Origin: Avidesulfovibrio sp964369685
GTDB lineage: Bacteria > Desulfobacterota > Desulfovibrionia > Desulfovibrionales > Desulfovibrionaceae
Direction of reading: 5' to 3'
Assembly (NCBI GenBank): GCA_964369685.1
Contig: CAYJFB010000007.1
Coordinates: forward strand, 24,041 to 88,040
DNA: 64,000 nucleotides
Below are positions 19,221 through 28,851 of the stretch, piece by piece. A program made the position numbers and the translations under genes. Every line of letters begins with the position of its first letter. The stretch's first letter is position 1. The notes under the pieces are model-generated. The model worked only from the letters and a program-made list of their open reading frames with translations. It was not told the origin of the DNA and ran no database searches.

Positions 19221-19627
19221 ACGCGATCCCGATCCTGTTTTGTTGCCGTTGTGTTTTCGTATTCGTCGGCTGCCGCTGGTGCGCTCTGTTGTGTCGTGGA
19301 TTGCGTTGCGCTTCCTGCGGCGGCTGTGGAATGTTGGGGTACGTCTTTGGGGTTTTGTTGGGAAGACTTTGCCTCAACCGTCACTGTGCTTTCATGGGCT
19401 GCTTTGGGAGAAGAGAAAAATTCTTTTTCTGCTTCTTTTTTACGTTCTTCGTGTTCTTCGTTGGCGATTTCCGTATTCAGCGTGCGCTGAAATTCTGTGG
19501 ATACACGACGAAATTCACCCATCGCCTTGCCCAGTGTTCGCGCAATTTGAGGCAAACTTTTAGGGCCAAGCACCAAAAGCGCCACAACAAGAATAACCAG
19601 CAGCTCCACACCGCCAATACCAAACAT
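19217..19627 (-). CDS. tatB: TatB/TatA-family translocase subunit
   Basis: 136 residues from ATG 19627 (GAGG a few bases upstream). Single N-terminal membrane helix MFGIGGVELLVILVVALLVL, the conserved GPKSLPQIARTLGK hinge-amphipathic helix, then a charged Glu/Lys tail and a Ser/Thr/Ala/Gln-rich C-terminus. The GVELLVI pattern and longer tail favour TatB over TatA. Followed by tatC with a 4-base overlap; no separate tatA in this window. Confidence 0.88.
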   Translation of the reverse strand: MFGIGGVELLVILVVALLVLGPKSLPQIARTLGKAMGEFRRVSTEFQRTLNTEIANEEHEERKKEAEKEFFSSPKAAHESTVTVEAKSSQQNPKDVPQHSTAAAGSATQSTTQQSAPAAADEYENTTATKQDRDRV

Positions 19628-19649
19628 ACGCACCTCAAAAACAAAAACA

Positions 19650-19689
19650 CATCAAAAAGAATTGTTCCGCACAATGCACTGTGCGGAAC
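19650..19689 (-). terminator. Intrinsic terminator after guaA
   Basis: 10-bp perfect stem (GTTCCGCACA / TGTGCGGAAC, 19664-19689) followed on the minus strand by AATTCTTTTT. Separates guaA from tatB. Confidence 0.85.
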
Positions 19690-19709
19690 CCATTACACAA
19701 AAAGACGCC

Positions 19710-21257
19710 TTATTCCCATTCAATGGTGCTCGGCGGTTTGGGAGAAATGTCATAGACCACTCGGTTGACCCCTTTGACTTCGTTGATGATTCTGACAGAA
19801 ATCCGCTCAAGCAATTCATAAGGCAACCGTGTCCAATCGGCCGTCATGGCGTCCACGCTGTCAACGACTCGCAGCGCGATCACATGTTCATAGCTGCGTC
19901 CGTCACCCATAACGCCGACCGTTTTTAACGGCAAAAGTACTGCAAAACCTTGCCATACTTTACGATACCATCCGGAATCGCGCAACTCGGCTTGAACCAC
20001 CAAATCGGCCTTACGCAAAATATCCAAGCGTTCCTGTGTGACCTCACCAATCACTCGAATCGCCAGCCCCGGACCCGGGAACGGATGACGCCATAAAATA
20101 GAATCGGGTAAACCCAATTCTTTGCCGACTTGACGCACTTCGTCTTTGAACAATTCGCGTAAGGGTTCGATCAGTTTCATTTTCATGGTTTCCGGTAACC
20201 CGCCGACATTGTGATGACTTTTGATCACAGCGCTGGGGCCTTTGTGCGAAACAGACTCGATCACGTCGGGATACAACGTGCCTTGTGCCAGAAACTCCAC
20301 TTGACCGATAGCTTTTGCCTCTTCATCAAACACGTCAATAAAGGTGTGCCCGATGAGCTTTCTTTTCTTTTCGGGATCTTCGACACCTGCCAATTTATTT
20401 AAAAATAAATCGCTTGCCTGAACAAACTTTAAATTCAAATCAAAATGATCACGCAAATAGGTAACGACTTCTTCGCCTTCGCCGGCACGCAACACACCGT
20501 TGTCCACAAAAATACAATGCAAACGTTTACCGATCGCTTTATGCAACAACACCGCAACAACCGTTGAATCCACACCGCCGGAAAGCGCACAAACAACATG
20601 GCCATCGCCGACGATCTCACGGGTTTCTTTGATCACTCGTTCAACGAAAGACGTCATGTTCCAATCCGGAGTCAAGTGAGCGATTTCAAACAAGAAATTT
20701 TGCAAAATGATGGTGCCGTCGACGGAATGGTGTACTTCGGGGTGAAATTGTACAGCATAAATTTGTCGTGTTTCGCCTTCTGCCGGTCCAAACGCGGCCA
20801 CGTCGAGGGTTTCTGTGCGTCCTATGGCACAAAAGCCTTTGGGCGGTACTTTCACTCTATCGCCGTGAGACATCCACACGCGCGAGGGGCGTGTTCGATG
20901 CAACTGTTTCCACAACACACAAGGTTCTGTAATTTCCAGTTCTGCAGGTCCGTATTCACGCACTTGTGAACGTTCTAATTCTCCGCCCAACGCCACAGCC
21001 AACAACTGCATGCCGTAACAAATGCCAAGAACAGGCACGCCCAACTCCAATAACCCCATGTCGAGTGTCGGTGCGTCTGCTTCATCGACGCTCGCAGGCC
21101 CACCTGAAAGGATGATGGCCGAAGGTTGCATGGCACGGACGTCTTCAGCCGTGACCACGCACGGATGAATTTCAGAATACACGCCCGCTTCGCGCACTCG
21201 ACGAGCAATGAGCTGTGTGACTTGAGAACCATAGTCAATAATAATGACTTTCGACAT
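19710..21257 (-). CDS. guaA: GMP synthase (glutamine-hydrolysing)
   Basis: Makes GMP from XMP, ATP and glutamine. 515 residues with all three parts: the class I amidotransferase (GICYGMQLLA with the nucleophile Cys, and VQFHPEVHHS), the ATP-pyrophosphatase with PP-loop ALSGGVDSTVV near 230, and the C-terminal dimerisation domain ending in SPKPPSTIEWE. Lies downstream of guaB, same strand, separated by about 250 bases that include an inverted repeat, so a separate promoter or processing is possible. Confidence 0.97.
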   Translation of the reverse strand: MSKVIIIDYGSQVTQLIARRVREAGVYSEIHPCVVTAEDVRAMQPSAIILSGGPASVDEADAPTLDMGLLELGVPVLGICYGMQLLAVALGGELERSQVREYGPAELEITEPCVLWKQLHRTRPSRVWMSHGDRVKVPPKGFCAIGRTETLDVAAFGPAEGETRQIYAVQFHPEVHHSVDGTIILQNFLFEIAHLTPDWNMTSFVERVIKETREIVGDGHVVCALSGGVDSTVVAVLLHKAIGKRLHCIFVDNGVLRAGEGEEVVTYLRDHFDLNLKFVQASDLFLNKLAGVEDPEKKRKLIGHTFIDVFDEEAKAIGQVEFLAQGTLYPDVIESVSHKGPSAVIKSHHNVGGLPETMKMKLIEPLRELFKDEVRQVGKELGLPDSILWRHPFPGPGLAIRVIGEVTQERLDILRKADLVVQAELRDSGWYRKVWQGFAVLLPLKTVGVMGDGRSYEHVIALRVVDSVDAMTADWTRLPYELLERISVRIINEVKGVNRVVYDISPKPPSTIEWE

Positions 21258-21370
21258 GACGAATCCTTACATGATGTTCTATTTTTTTGGGGGGGAGTCC
21301 TGACGAGGAACTATCTATATCTTGTAACAATATATTTTTTGAGCAAAAAAAGCGACCTGAGCCATGTGAT

Positions 21371-21445
21371 CCGCGGTGTGTGAAAAAGGCGGACGATGAG
21401 CCGTGCGCAATAAGACACAGCATCGACCTCTTCCAAACACCGCGG
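21371..21445. repeat. Inverted-repeat hairpin between guaB and guaA
   Basis: CCGCGGTGTGTG at 21371-21382 pairs with CAAACACCGCGG at 21434-21445 (11 of 12), and the stem can extend inwards. A GC-rich stem with a variable centre resembles the first hairpin of the dispersed repeat family, but no G-run hairpin is attached. It could be an attenuator or a decayed element. Confidence 0.5.
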
Positions 21446-21505
21446 CAGAAAGGGAACTTTGGGAATCATGGCTTATAGGCATGACTCCCAAAAAGAAAAA
21501 AATGT

Positions 21506-22972
21506 TTAATTGGTGTTGTCAATACGATAATTTGGGGCTTCTTTGGTAATAATCACGTCATGAACATGGCTTTCACGCAGGCCGGCTGCCGAGATTTCCA
21601 CAAGTTGGGCTTTTTCGTGCAGTTCTTTCAGATCGGCCGCACCGCAATAGCCCATACCCGAGCGCAAACCGCCCACAAGTTGGTATACGGTTTCAAAGGC
21701 AGGCCCGCGGAACGGAACACGTCCGACAATGCCTTCAGGTACCAATTTTTTGGACTTTTCTTGAAAATAACGGTCTGAGCTACCTTGTTTCATGGCGTCG
21801 ATGGAGCCCATACCCCGATAAATTTTATAGGTTCGTCCTTGATACAGGATTGTTTCGCCGGGGCTTTCAACCGTGCCGGCAAGAAGGCTTCCGATCATGA
21901 TGGAGTTGGCTCCCAAGGCCAAACCTTTTACCACGTCTCCCGAAAATTTGATACCGCCGTCGCCGATACACATTTTATCCATCTCACGCGCGGCACGGGA
22001 GGACTCCATGATCGCCGTCACCTGTGGCACGCCGACACCGGCAACAACCCGTGTTGTACAAATCGAACCGGGACCGATACCGACCTTTACCGTGTCGGCA
22101 CCTGCCTTGAGCAAGGCTTTTGCGCCTTCATACGTCGCCACGTTGCCCGCAACCAACTGACATTGCGGAAATGTCGAGCGCACCGCCTCTACCGCCTGGA
22201 TGACATTGCGAGAATGTCCGTGTGCCGAATCCAACACGAGCACATCCACACCCGCAGCAAGCAACGCTTCCGCACGAGGTAAGCTATCCGCACCAATGCC
22301 GATCGCACCGCCGACACGTAAACGCCCTTGACTGTCTTTGCAAGCGTCGGGATATTTTTGCACTTTGTCGATGTCTTTCATGGTCAAAAGCCCTGCAAGC
22401 TGACCGTTTTCATCCACAACCAACAATTTTTCAATACGGTATTCATGCAAATGTTTTTTTGCATCGGCCAGCGTGATTCCCGGGGGCACGGTGACGAGTT
22501 TTTCACGGGTCATCACATCACGCACTTTGATGGTGGTGGGTTCTTCAATAAAGCGTACGTCACGATTGGTTAAAATGCCAACCAAGGCTTTTGAGCTGTC
22601 CACAACAGGCAAGCCCGAAACATGATACACTTCCATTAATTTCAAGGCGTCGGCAACCGAGTCGTCGGGATTGACAACCACAGGATCAAGGATCATCCCG
22701 CTTTCAGATTTTTTAACCTTTTCGACTTCCAATTTTTGTTGTTCGATCGACATATTTTTATGAATAATGCCGATCCCCCCTGTTCTGGCCATGGTGATGG
22801 CCATAGCAGATTCGGTCACGGTGTCCATCGCGGCGGAGAGTAAGGGGATATTCAGCGCGATATTCGGTGTCAACCAAGCCTTCACATCAACCAGATCCGG
22901 GGTGATTTCCGAATACCCCGGCATAAGAAGGACATCGTCAAAAGTCAACGCTTTACAAATAATGCTAGCCAC
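21506..22972 (-). CDS. guaB: IMP dehydrogenase
   Basis: Oxidises IMP to XMP with NAD+, the first committed step to GMP. 488 residues, standard. The barrel core carries TFDDVLLMPGYSE, the catalytic loop GPGSICTTRVVAGVG, and YRGMGSIDAMKQGS. Two CBS domains sit at about 95-205 (VMTREKLVTVPPG). Starts at GTG with GGAGAGGAG upstream. Divergent from pgi. Confidence 0.97.
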   Translation of the reverse strand: MASIICKALTFDDVLLMPGYSEITPDLVDVKAWLTPNIALNIPLLSAAMDTVTESAMAITMARTGGIGIIHKNMSIEQQKLEVEKVKKSESGMILDPVVVNPDDSVADALKLMEVYHVSGLPVVDSSKALVGILTNRDVRFIEEPTTIKVRDVMTREKLVTVPPGITLADAKKHLHEYRIEKLLVVDENGQLAGLLTMKDIDKVQKYPDACKDSQGRLRVGGAIGIGADSLPRAEALLAAGVDVLVLDSAHGHSRNVIQAVEAVRSTFPQCQLVAGNVATYEGAKALLKAGADTVKVGIGPGSICTTRVVAGVGVPQVTAIMESSRAAREMDKMCIGDGGIKFSGDVVKGLALGANSIMIGSLLAGTVESPGETILYQGRTYKIYRGMGSIDAMKQGSSDRYFQEKSKKLVPEGIVGRVPFRGPAFETVYQLVGGLRSGMGYCGAADLKELHEKAQLVEISAAGLRESHVHDVIITKEAPNYRIDNTN

Positions 22973-23473
22973 ACTCCTCTCCTTTGCGTGACACCACGCC
23001 TCTCAGAAACTTTGCGTCTTATAAAACTTTTCATCCGTATGGCAACGGACGATACAACAAAACGTAACAAAAGCCGTCAAACGCGCGTTCGCACTTTACA
23101 AAAAACGTACGCCATTTTGGCTCAGCTTATTCACAATCAATGTTATTCTGCAAACAGGCTCTTGTCAACGCACACAAAGCCGTTTCAATGGAAAAACTGT
23201 TGCTGATGCCGTTGTATCTATAATAGAACAAGACTTCAAGAAGAAAATCAGAGAAAAGGCAAAACAGCTTATCGTCTGACGATTTCTGCCAGAAAAACAC
23301 TGGTAAAGTGAAATTAAAAACGCTATGCTGACAAAGAAGATATCGTGACTGATATGTCATAAATATTTTTTCAAATGTTTTTTACGTTTTTTGCGTTTTT
23401 TTGAATGAGTTTGAAATGTCTCACATCACCCTCAGTCTTGGTGTTTTATACACGAGTAGTAAAGGAGTTGTCT
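22973..23473. other. Divergent intergenic region guaB / pgi
   Basis: About 500 bases with no gene. The end near pgi is T-rich. No convincing -35/-10 pair, riboswitch or operator was recognised in either direction, though both genes need promoters here. Confidence 0.45.
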
Positions 23474-24808
23474 GTGTTTACATTTGAATGGGGTCACGCT
23501 TGGGCAGGGCGACTTGCCGATGTGTCCGAAAAAACTGCCGAGGCGCACGTCGTTGCTGCCTCAACCCGTCTTTCCGCCGAATGTGCCATAGGCCACCTTC
23601 CCGTTATGCAAATGCCCTTTGCAAACGATTTACGCCAACAATTGGATGCACTGACACCGCGTTTTGCAGCTTTTAAACACATGTTGGTCTTAGGGATCGG
23701 TGGATCGGCACTGGGTGCCAGAGCCTTGCAAAAAGCCTTTTACCCACAACAAGATCGCCCTAACCATAATGGACGCAGCCTCTGGATTGCCGATAACGTC
23801 GATGCAGACAGCCTGAACGCTTATATGGCAAGCCTCAACCCCGAAGAAACCATCGTTGTTGCCATCAGTAAATCCGGCGGTACCATCGAAACCTTAGCAC
23901 AATATTTCTTGATTAAAGAATGGCTCAAAAAGAGTCTTAATGAACGCTGGAATCAACACATGCTGCTGATTACAGACGAAAAGGTCGGTTACCTGCGCGA
24001 AGAAGCCGATACCGAAAACATCACTTCCTTGCCCGTGCCGGATAACCTCGGCGGACGATATTCGATTTTTTCTGCTGTCGGTATGGTGCCTGCCGCATTT
24101 TTAGAAATGGATTGGAAGGCTTTGCTTGACGGTGTCCACGCCGTGACAGCACCCTTGGCTACCGCAACACCCAACCAACTGCTTGCGCATCCTTCTTGGA
24201 AAATGGCCGTCTGGGCTTGGGAATTATGGAAAAAAGAATACAGTCAATTGATTTTCTTCTCCTACATTCCTGCATGGGCCCACCTCGGCGCTTGGTTCGG
24301 ACAACTTTGGGCGGAAAGCCTCGGTAAAAATGGCAGAGGCACCATGCCGCTACCCGCTGTCGGTGCAACAGACCAACACTCGCTCCAACAAATGTTCCTC
24401 GACGGCCCTGCAGATAAAGGCTGCTTATTGCTTTCTTGTCCCTCTGCCGCCATGGGCGATGCGGGCCCCCTCTTCCCCGACACGGTGCCCGACACATGGT
24501 CTTGGTTGCGCGGACGTCCCTTCGGCGATCTGCTTGATGCCGAATGCTTGGGCAGTGCCGCGGCAATGGCGCGTGCCAACATGCCTTTGTTGCAACTCAT
24601 GCCCGAAAATACCTCCGAACGGGCAGCAGGATCTGTTATGGGCTTGTGCATGGCGGCAACCGTCCTTACAGGCTGGTTGATGGACATCGATCCCCTTGAT
24701 CAACCCGCTGTGGAATTAGGTAAACGCTTGGCCTACTCACGCTTGGGCGCGCCCGGTTATAACGAAGAAGCAGCCATGTTGAAGGCGTTCTTGAAAAAAT
24801 GCTCATAG
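23474..24808 (+). CDS. pgi: Glucose-6-phosphate isomerase
   Basis: Interconverts glucose-6-P and fructose-6-P. About 444 residues from the GTG at 23474, chosen because AAAGGAG lies 6 bases upstream; an in-frame ATG 23 codons earlier lacks a ribosome site and adds an unrelated leader. SIS-fold motifs: GIGGSALGARAL, ISKSGGTIET, GGRYSIFSAVG (the PGI signature region) and TDQHSLQQMFLDG. Size fits the bacterial/archaeal-type short PGI. Confidence 0.94.
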   Translation: MFTFEWGHAWAGRLADVSEKTAEAHVVAASTRLSAECAIGHLPVMQMPFANDLRQQLDALTPRFAAFKHMLVLGIGGSALGARALQKAFYPQQDRPNHNGRSLWIADNVDADSLNAYMASLNPEETIVVAISKSGGTIETLAQYFLIKEWLKKSLNERWNQHMLLITDEKVGYLREEADTENITSLPVPDNLGGRYSIFSAVGMVPAAFLEMDWKALLDGVHAVTAPLATATPNQLLAHPSWKMAVWAWELWKKEYSQLIFFSYIPAWAHLGAWFGQLWAESLGKNGRGTMPLPAVGATDQHSLQQMFLDGPADKGCLLLSCPSAAMGDAGPLFPDTVPDTWSWLRGRPFGDLLDAECLGSAAAMARANMPLLQLMPENTSERAAGSVMGLCMAATVLTGWLMDIDPLDQPAVELGKRLAYSRLGAPGYNEEAAMLKAFLKKCS

Positions 24809-24840
24809 ACCCATTGATTGAATAAAAGTGATTTTTTTTT

Positions 24841-24956
24841 GGGGGGGCATCGCCCCCCCCCCAGAACCCCCCTTTGCCGCACCACATTCAAACACTTGAC
24901 GAACAGTTGGACTTCTTTGATTCTGTTTTTTGATTGCGTTTTGAATATGGCGCGGT
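24841..24956 (-). repeat. Dispersed G-hairpin repeat element, copy 1
   Basis: Reads in minus orientation: an imperfect GC-rich stem (arms about 24876-24893 and 24939-24955) plus a G7/C9 hairpin with ATCG centre (24841-24861) and A/T homopolymer tail. Architecture as in the copies at 29441, 47003, 47340 and 62593. Confidence 0.6.
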
Positions 24957-25079
24957 CAAAATGCCTCTGCGAGTGTCTTTTCACCAAAGAATACCATGAC
25001 CCCGGTAAACACGTTTAAGAACATTTGAAGCAAAAAAATTTTAAACGTTTTTGCACCTCAAAAAAGAAAAAAGAAAACC

Positions 25080-26588
25080 ATGGCAGAGCTTGATCGTCTC
25101 AGTCTCGAAACTCCCGAGCAGACCTCTTCGATCCGCACGTCACACGATGTCGGCTTGCCTTTTGCATTGGCTCGTTCGTTGTCATGGATTTCACTGGTCT
25201 TGATTCTGATTTCAAGTCTTGTTATGGCCATGTTTATTGGCAATACCGCCAGAGATACACTGCTTGCACGACAACAAAGCTCCAGTAAGCAATTGGCACT
25301 CAATTTAAATCAACAAATATACCGACGCTTCACCTTGCCGACCGTTTTGGCCTTTGGACGTGTGGCTTTGCGCCAACCCATGCAATACGAACAGCTTGAT
25401 AACGTGATCCGCTCAAGCATTCAAAGTGTTGATATTGGCGCCTTACGTATCTACGGACAAGATAAAATCGTTAATTACTCCCTCAATGCCGACGATCTCG
25501 GACGCGACGATCTGGTGCCTGTCGCTGCGGAACAAGCTATTCAAACAAAAGGTATTGTGTTTGAAATCCTGTCAAACATTTCATGGATTCAATCAATGTT
25601 TGCCATCAATTTGCCGCCGCGTAGCTTTACATTGCGTACCAGTTTTCCGCTCAGTGTTGACATGCCCTCAGACGAAGGCAACGCCGAAGAAGCCCTGATT
25701 ACCGGTGTGCTGGAACTGACACAAGATATTACTGACGATTATAGTACCGCAATCCGTTTCCAATGGCTCATCTGGGCAACATGTTTGGGTGCGGCTGCCG
25801 TGCTTTTTGGCATTTTACAATTTTTTATCATACGCGCAGAAGGCATTTTGGCCGAACGCATGACCAGAAACCGTAAACTGGAAGCAGAACTTCATCAGAA
25901 TGAAAAACTGGTCAGTATGGGACGAGTCATTGCCAGTATTGCCCACGAAATACGCAATCCTTTGGGGATTATTCGTTCCAGTGCCGAACTTTTGTTGCGT
26001 CGTACGTCCGAAACTGATGTGGTTAATCGCAAAATGTTGTCGGCAGTCTATGACGAAGCCTTTCGCTTGAGCCAAACGGTCAATGATTTCTTGGACTACG
26101 CAAGGCCGCGCGTGCCAAACAGTCACTCTATCGATCTCATCCTCATCGTGACACAAATCCTGACATTTCTTGAAGGCGAATGCGCCCGCCTGCACGTGGA
26201 CGTACACACAAATTTACCCCCAAAAATGCTCATTAAAGCTGATAAAGATTTGTTGTATCGTGCCTTATATAATGTGATCAGTAACGCATTACAGGCGATG
26301 GGCACCTCCTCGGAACAAAACACAGCCGATCCTGTAAGTAAACGTTTGTACATTAACGGCATGGTTGCTGAAAAACATGTCGAACTGACTGTGATTGATA
26401 CAGGCTCGGGCTTTGACGAAACCATGCTGCCGCGTGTGCTCGATCCGTTTTTTACGACCAAAGATCACGGCACAGGACTCGGATTGCCGATTGTCAATAC
26501 CATCATCACAAGCCACGGTGGCGAACTCCGCTTGGGCAATACGCCAAACGGCGGTGCCTTTGTGAAAATATACCTCCCCTGCCTTTAA
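25080..26588 (+). CDS. Membrane sensor histidine kinase
   Basis: 502 residues. Membrane helices at about 34-56 and 228-249 flank a ~170-residue periplasmic sensor region. Then HisKA with HEIRNPLGIIRSSAELL (phospho-His near 290) and HATPase_c with NVISNALQAMG, DTGSGFDE and DPFFTTKDHGTGLGLPI. No PAS or HAMP domain is obvious. The ATG has no classical ribosome site nearby. The response regulator follows after 15 bases, so they form a two-component pair (NtrB/ZraS type). Ligand unknown. Confidence 0.92.
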   Translation: MAELDRLSLETPEQTSSIRTSHDVGLPFALARSLSWISLVLILISSLVMAMFIGNTARDTLLARQQSSSKQLALNLNQQIYRRFTLPTVLAFGRVALRQPMQYEQLDNVIRSSIQSVDIGALRIYGQDKIVNYSLNADDLGRDDLVPVAAEQAIQTKGIVFEILSNISWIQSMFAINLPPRSFTLRTSFPLSVDMPSDEGNAEEALITGVLELTQDITDDYSTAIRFQWLIWATCLGAAAVLFGILQFFIIRAEGILAERMTRNRKLEAELHQNEKLVSMGRVIASIAHEIRNPLGIIRSSAELLLRRTSETDVVNRKMLSAVYDEAFRLSQTVNDFLDYARPRVPNSHSIDLILIVTQILTFLEGECARLHVDVHTNLPPKMLIKADKDLLYRALYNVISNALQAMGTSSEQNTADPVSKRLYINGMVAEKHVELTVIDTGSGFDETMLPRVLDPFFTTKDHGTGLGLPIVNTIITSHGGELRLGNTPNGGAFVKIYLPCL

Positions 26589-26603
26589 GAAAAGGACAAC
26601 ACT

Positions 26604-27983
26604 ATGAGCGAACACGCACACATCCTTGTTATCGACGACGAACAAAATTATCTGCTGGTTCTTGAAACCCTACTCAGTGACGCCGGCTATACCGTGACCA
26701 CCCTCAATGATCCGGAAACAGCTTTGACTTTCTTGGAAGAATCAGAAGTGGATGTGGTGATCACCGATATGAAAATGCCGCGTGTCAGCGGACGTGAGGT
26801 GCTCGAGCGTGTCAAAAAAAGTTGGCCGCACATTACAGTATTAATCATGACCGCCTTCGGTTCCATTGAAAGTGCCGTGGAATTGATGAAGCAAGGCGCC
26901 TTCAACTATATCACCAAACCTTTTGCCAATGATGAGTTGTTGCTTTCTGTACAAAATGCCGCCGAATTGTCTCTGGTACACCGCCAATACCGTTTGCTCC
27001 ACGCCTCTTTGGAAGAACGATATGGCAAACATCAAATTGTCGGCCGCAGCCGTTCAGTGCGAGATACCATGGACATTGTCGACCGTGCGGCACCCAGCAA
27101 AGCGGCTGTATTGATTACAGGTGAATCGGGAACAGGAAAAGAATTGATCGCACGCGCGATCCACTTTTCTTCACCACGCAGTCAAGAACCCTTTGTCACA
27201 GTGAATTGTATGCCGTTAAGCCCCGGCGTTTTTGAAAGCGAACTGTTTGGTTGTGAAAACGGCTCAACAAGCGGTGCCGTGGCTATGCGCCGCGGACGCA
27301 TCGAACAAGCCGAAGGCGGCACCCTGTTCTTGGATGAAGTGGGTGAATTGAGCCCGGAATTGCAAATAAAACTCTTGCGCGTCCTACAAGAACGACGCTT
27401 TGAACGTGTCGGCGGTACAGAAGAAATAGAAGCGAATATCCGCATTGTGGCGGCGTCGAACAAAGAACTCTTGCCTTTGGTGCAATCCGGTGCGTTTCGT
27501 GAAGATTTGTATTATCGTTTGAATGTGGTCAACATTCCCTTGCCTGCTTTGCGTGAACGCCGAGAAGATATTCCGTTGTTGGTCGCCCATTTTACCGAAA
27601 AAAGTTGTCGAGACAACAGTGTTCCCTTGAAAACATTCAGTACCGAAGCTTTAAACTATATGAGCGGGTATGAATGGCCGGGAAATATTCGTCAATTGCA
27701 AAATGTGGTTGAACGGTGTGTTGTGCTTGTGCCCACTCCGGAAATATCCCTTGAACAGCTGCCTTCGGAAATCCGTGATGAAGACGCACAATTTAAGAGT
27801 GCCGTGGATCTGCTTCCTGTAGAACTTGATCTCGCGGCAACACTGGAACGTATTGAAGCCGCGTTGATCCGTCGAGCGTTGGTGAGAGCAGATTTTATTC
27901 AAGCCAACGCATCAAAATTGCTTGGTATTTCAAAAAGCTTGATGCAATATAAACTCAAAAAATATGGCATCACAGGGCATTAA
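26604..27983 (+). CDS. NtrC-like response regulator with altered GAFTGA loop
   Basis: 459 residues: receiver (D11/D12 and D55 in ITDMKMPRVSG), AAA+ ATPase with Walker A GESGTGKE (~173) and Walker B GTLFLDEVGEL, and a C-terminal Fis-type helix-turn-helix (ASKLLGISKSLMQYKLKKYG). At the place where sigma54 activators carry GAFTGA, this protein reads GCENGSTSGAVAM (about 215-228). Family knowledge says this loop contacts sigma54, so it may activate another polymerase form or act as a repressor. Follows its kinase with AAGGACA upstream. Confidence 0.92.
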   Translation: MSEHAHILVIDDEQNYLLVLETLLSDAGYTVTTLNDPETALTFLEESEVDVVITDMKMPRVSGREVLERVKKSWPHITVLIMTAFGSIESAVELMKQGAFNYITKPFANDELLLSVQNAAELSLVHRQYRLLHASLEERYGKHQIVGRSRSVRDTMDIVDRAAPSKAAVLITGESGTGKELIARAIHFSSPRSQEPFVTVNCMPLSPGVFESELFGCENGSTSGAVAMRRGRIEQAEGGTLFLDEVGELSPELQIKLLRVLQERRFERVGGTEEIEANIRIVAASNKELLPLVQSGAFREDLYYRLNVVNIPLPALRERREDIPLLVAHFTEKSCRDNSVPLKTFSTEALNYMSGYEWPGNIRQLQNVVERCVVLVPTPEISLEQLPSEIRDEDAQFKSAVDLLPVELDLAATLERIEAALIRRALVRADFIQANASKLLGISKSLMQYKLKKYGITGH

Positions 27984-28113
27984 AGAAGAGATGAATATGT
28001 GTATGCCAAGGGGAACAGATGACCGCGCTTGCAAAAAGAGCGTGTTTTTTCTGAAGACAGCAAGGATATAAATACATATTGCGTATTCAAAACGTGTGCT
28101 AAAGGATGATGAC

Positions 28114-28698
28114 ATGCGCTCAATGAAGGCTTGTCCCTTTTTACTTCCGACACCGATATTATTGGTGGGAACATATGATCGATTTGGCAGACCAAACATT
28201 ATGCCGGCGTCTTGGGGAGGTATTTGTGCCTCTCAACCGCCTTCTTTGGCTGTTTCAATCCGTAAAACTCGTTGGACACACGCGGCGATACAAGAACGTA
28301 ACGCCTTTACCGTCAGCATTCCCAACGCCGAGATGATCGCTCAAGTGGATTTTGCAGGCCTGCATTCCGGAGAAAAACTTGATAAATTTTCCGCGTTGGG
28401 ATGGACGGCCGTGACAGCCGAACATGTGGATGCCCCTTATGTCGGGGAATGCCCGTTAGTGCTTGAACTTGTACTGAGTCAAACAATTGAAATCGGATCA
28501 CACACACAGTATATCGGTGAAATTATGGATACCAAAATTGATGAAGGTTGCCTTATGTATACCGGTATACCCGACGTGCAAAGTCTAAACCCTTGTTTCT
28601 ATGCCCCATTGGCACAAGAATATTGGAGCCTCGGTTCATTTATTGCACGCGCGCATTCCGTGGGGCATACCGTCACGCACAGCGTCTTCATTGATTAG
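28114..28698 (+). CDS. Flavoredoxin / flavin-reductase-family protein
   Basis: 194 residues of the FMN-binding split-barrel type (PTPILLVGTYDRFGRPNIM, AVSIRKTRWTHAAI, FTVSIPN, LVLELVLSQTIEIGSH). In Desulfovibrio, flavoredoxins carry FMN and take part in thiosulfate reduction, but many relatives are uncharacterised. The ATG at 28114 has AAGGAT 7-8 bases upstream; a GTG at 28096 is less likely. No partner in the operon; followed by a large nested inverted repeat. Confidence 0.8.
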   Translation: MRSMKACPFLLPTPILLVGTYDRFGRPNIMPASWGGICASQPPSLAVSIRKTRWTHAAIQERNAFTVSIPNAEMIAQVDFAGLHSGEKLDKFSALGWTAVTAEHVDAPYVGECPLVLELVLSQTIEIGSHTQYIGEIMDTKIDEGCLMYTGIPDVQSLNPCFYAPLAQEYWSLGSFIARAHSVGHTVTHSVFID

Positions 28699-28699
28699 A

Positions 28700-28840
28700 G
28701 CGTGTTCATATAAATACTTTTTGATCTTCTGATTAAGGGAGATGAACGAACGTTGAGGCCGTGTATGCAGACATACACGGCCTCAACGTTCGTGAAACCT
28801 GACGTCAAGATAAAATCAAAAAGCGTTTTTGTGAACACGC
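28700..28840. repeat. 141-bp nested inverted repeat
   Basis: Three nested arm pairs: GCGTGTTCA (28700-28708 / 28832-28840), CTTTTTGAT (28717-28725 / 28815-28823), and a perfect 22-bp centre (28746-28767 / 28772-28793) with a 4-base loop. It fills nearly all of the gap between two convergent genes and could act as a bidirectional terminator, a MITE-like element, or both. Confidence 0.75.
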
Positions 28841-28851
28841 TTCAAACGAAC

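Noticed and set aside
18781..19563. 260-codon ORF opposite tatC and tatB
   Set aside because: Shadow of the acidic tatC tail; Ser/Val-rich with no recognisable domain.
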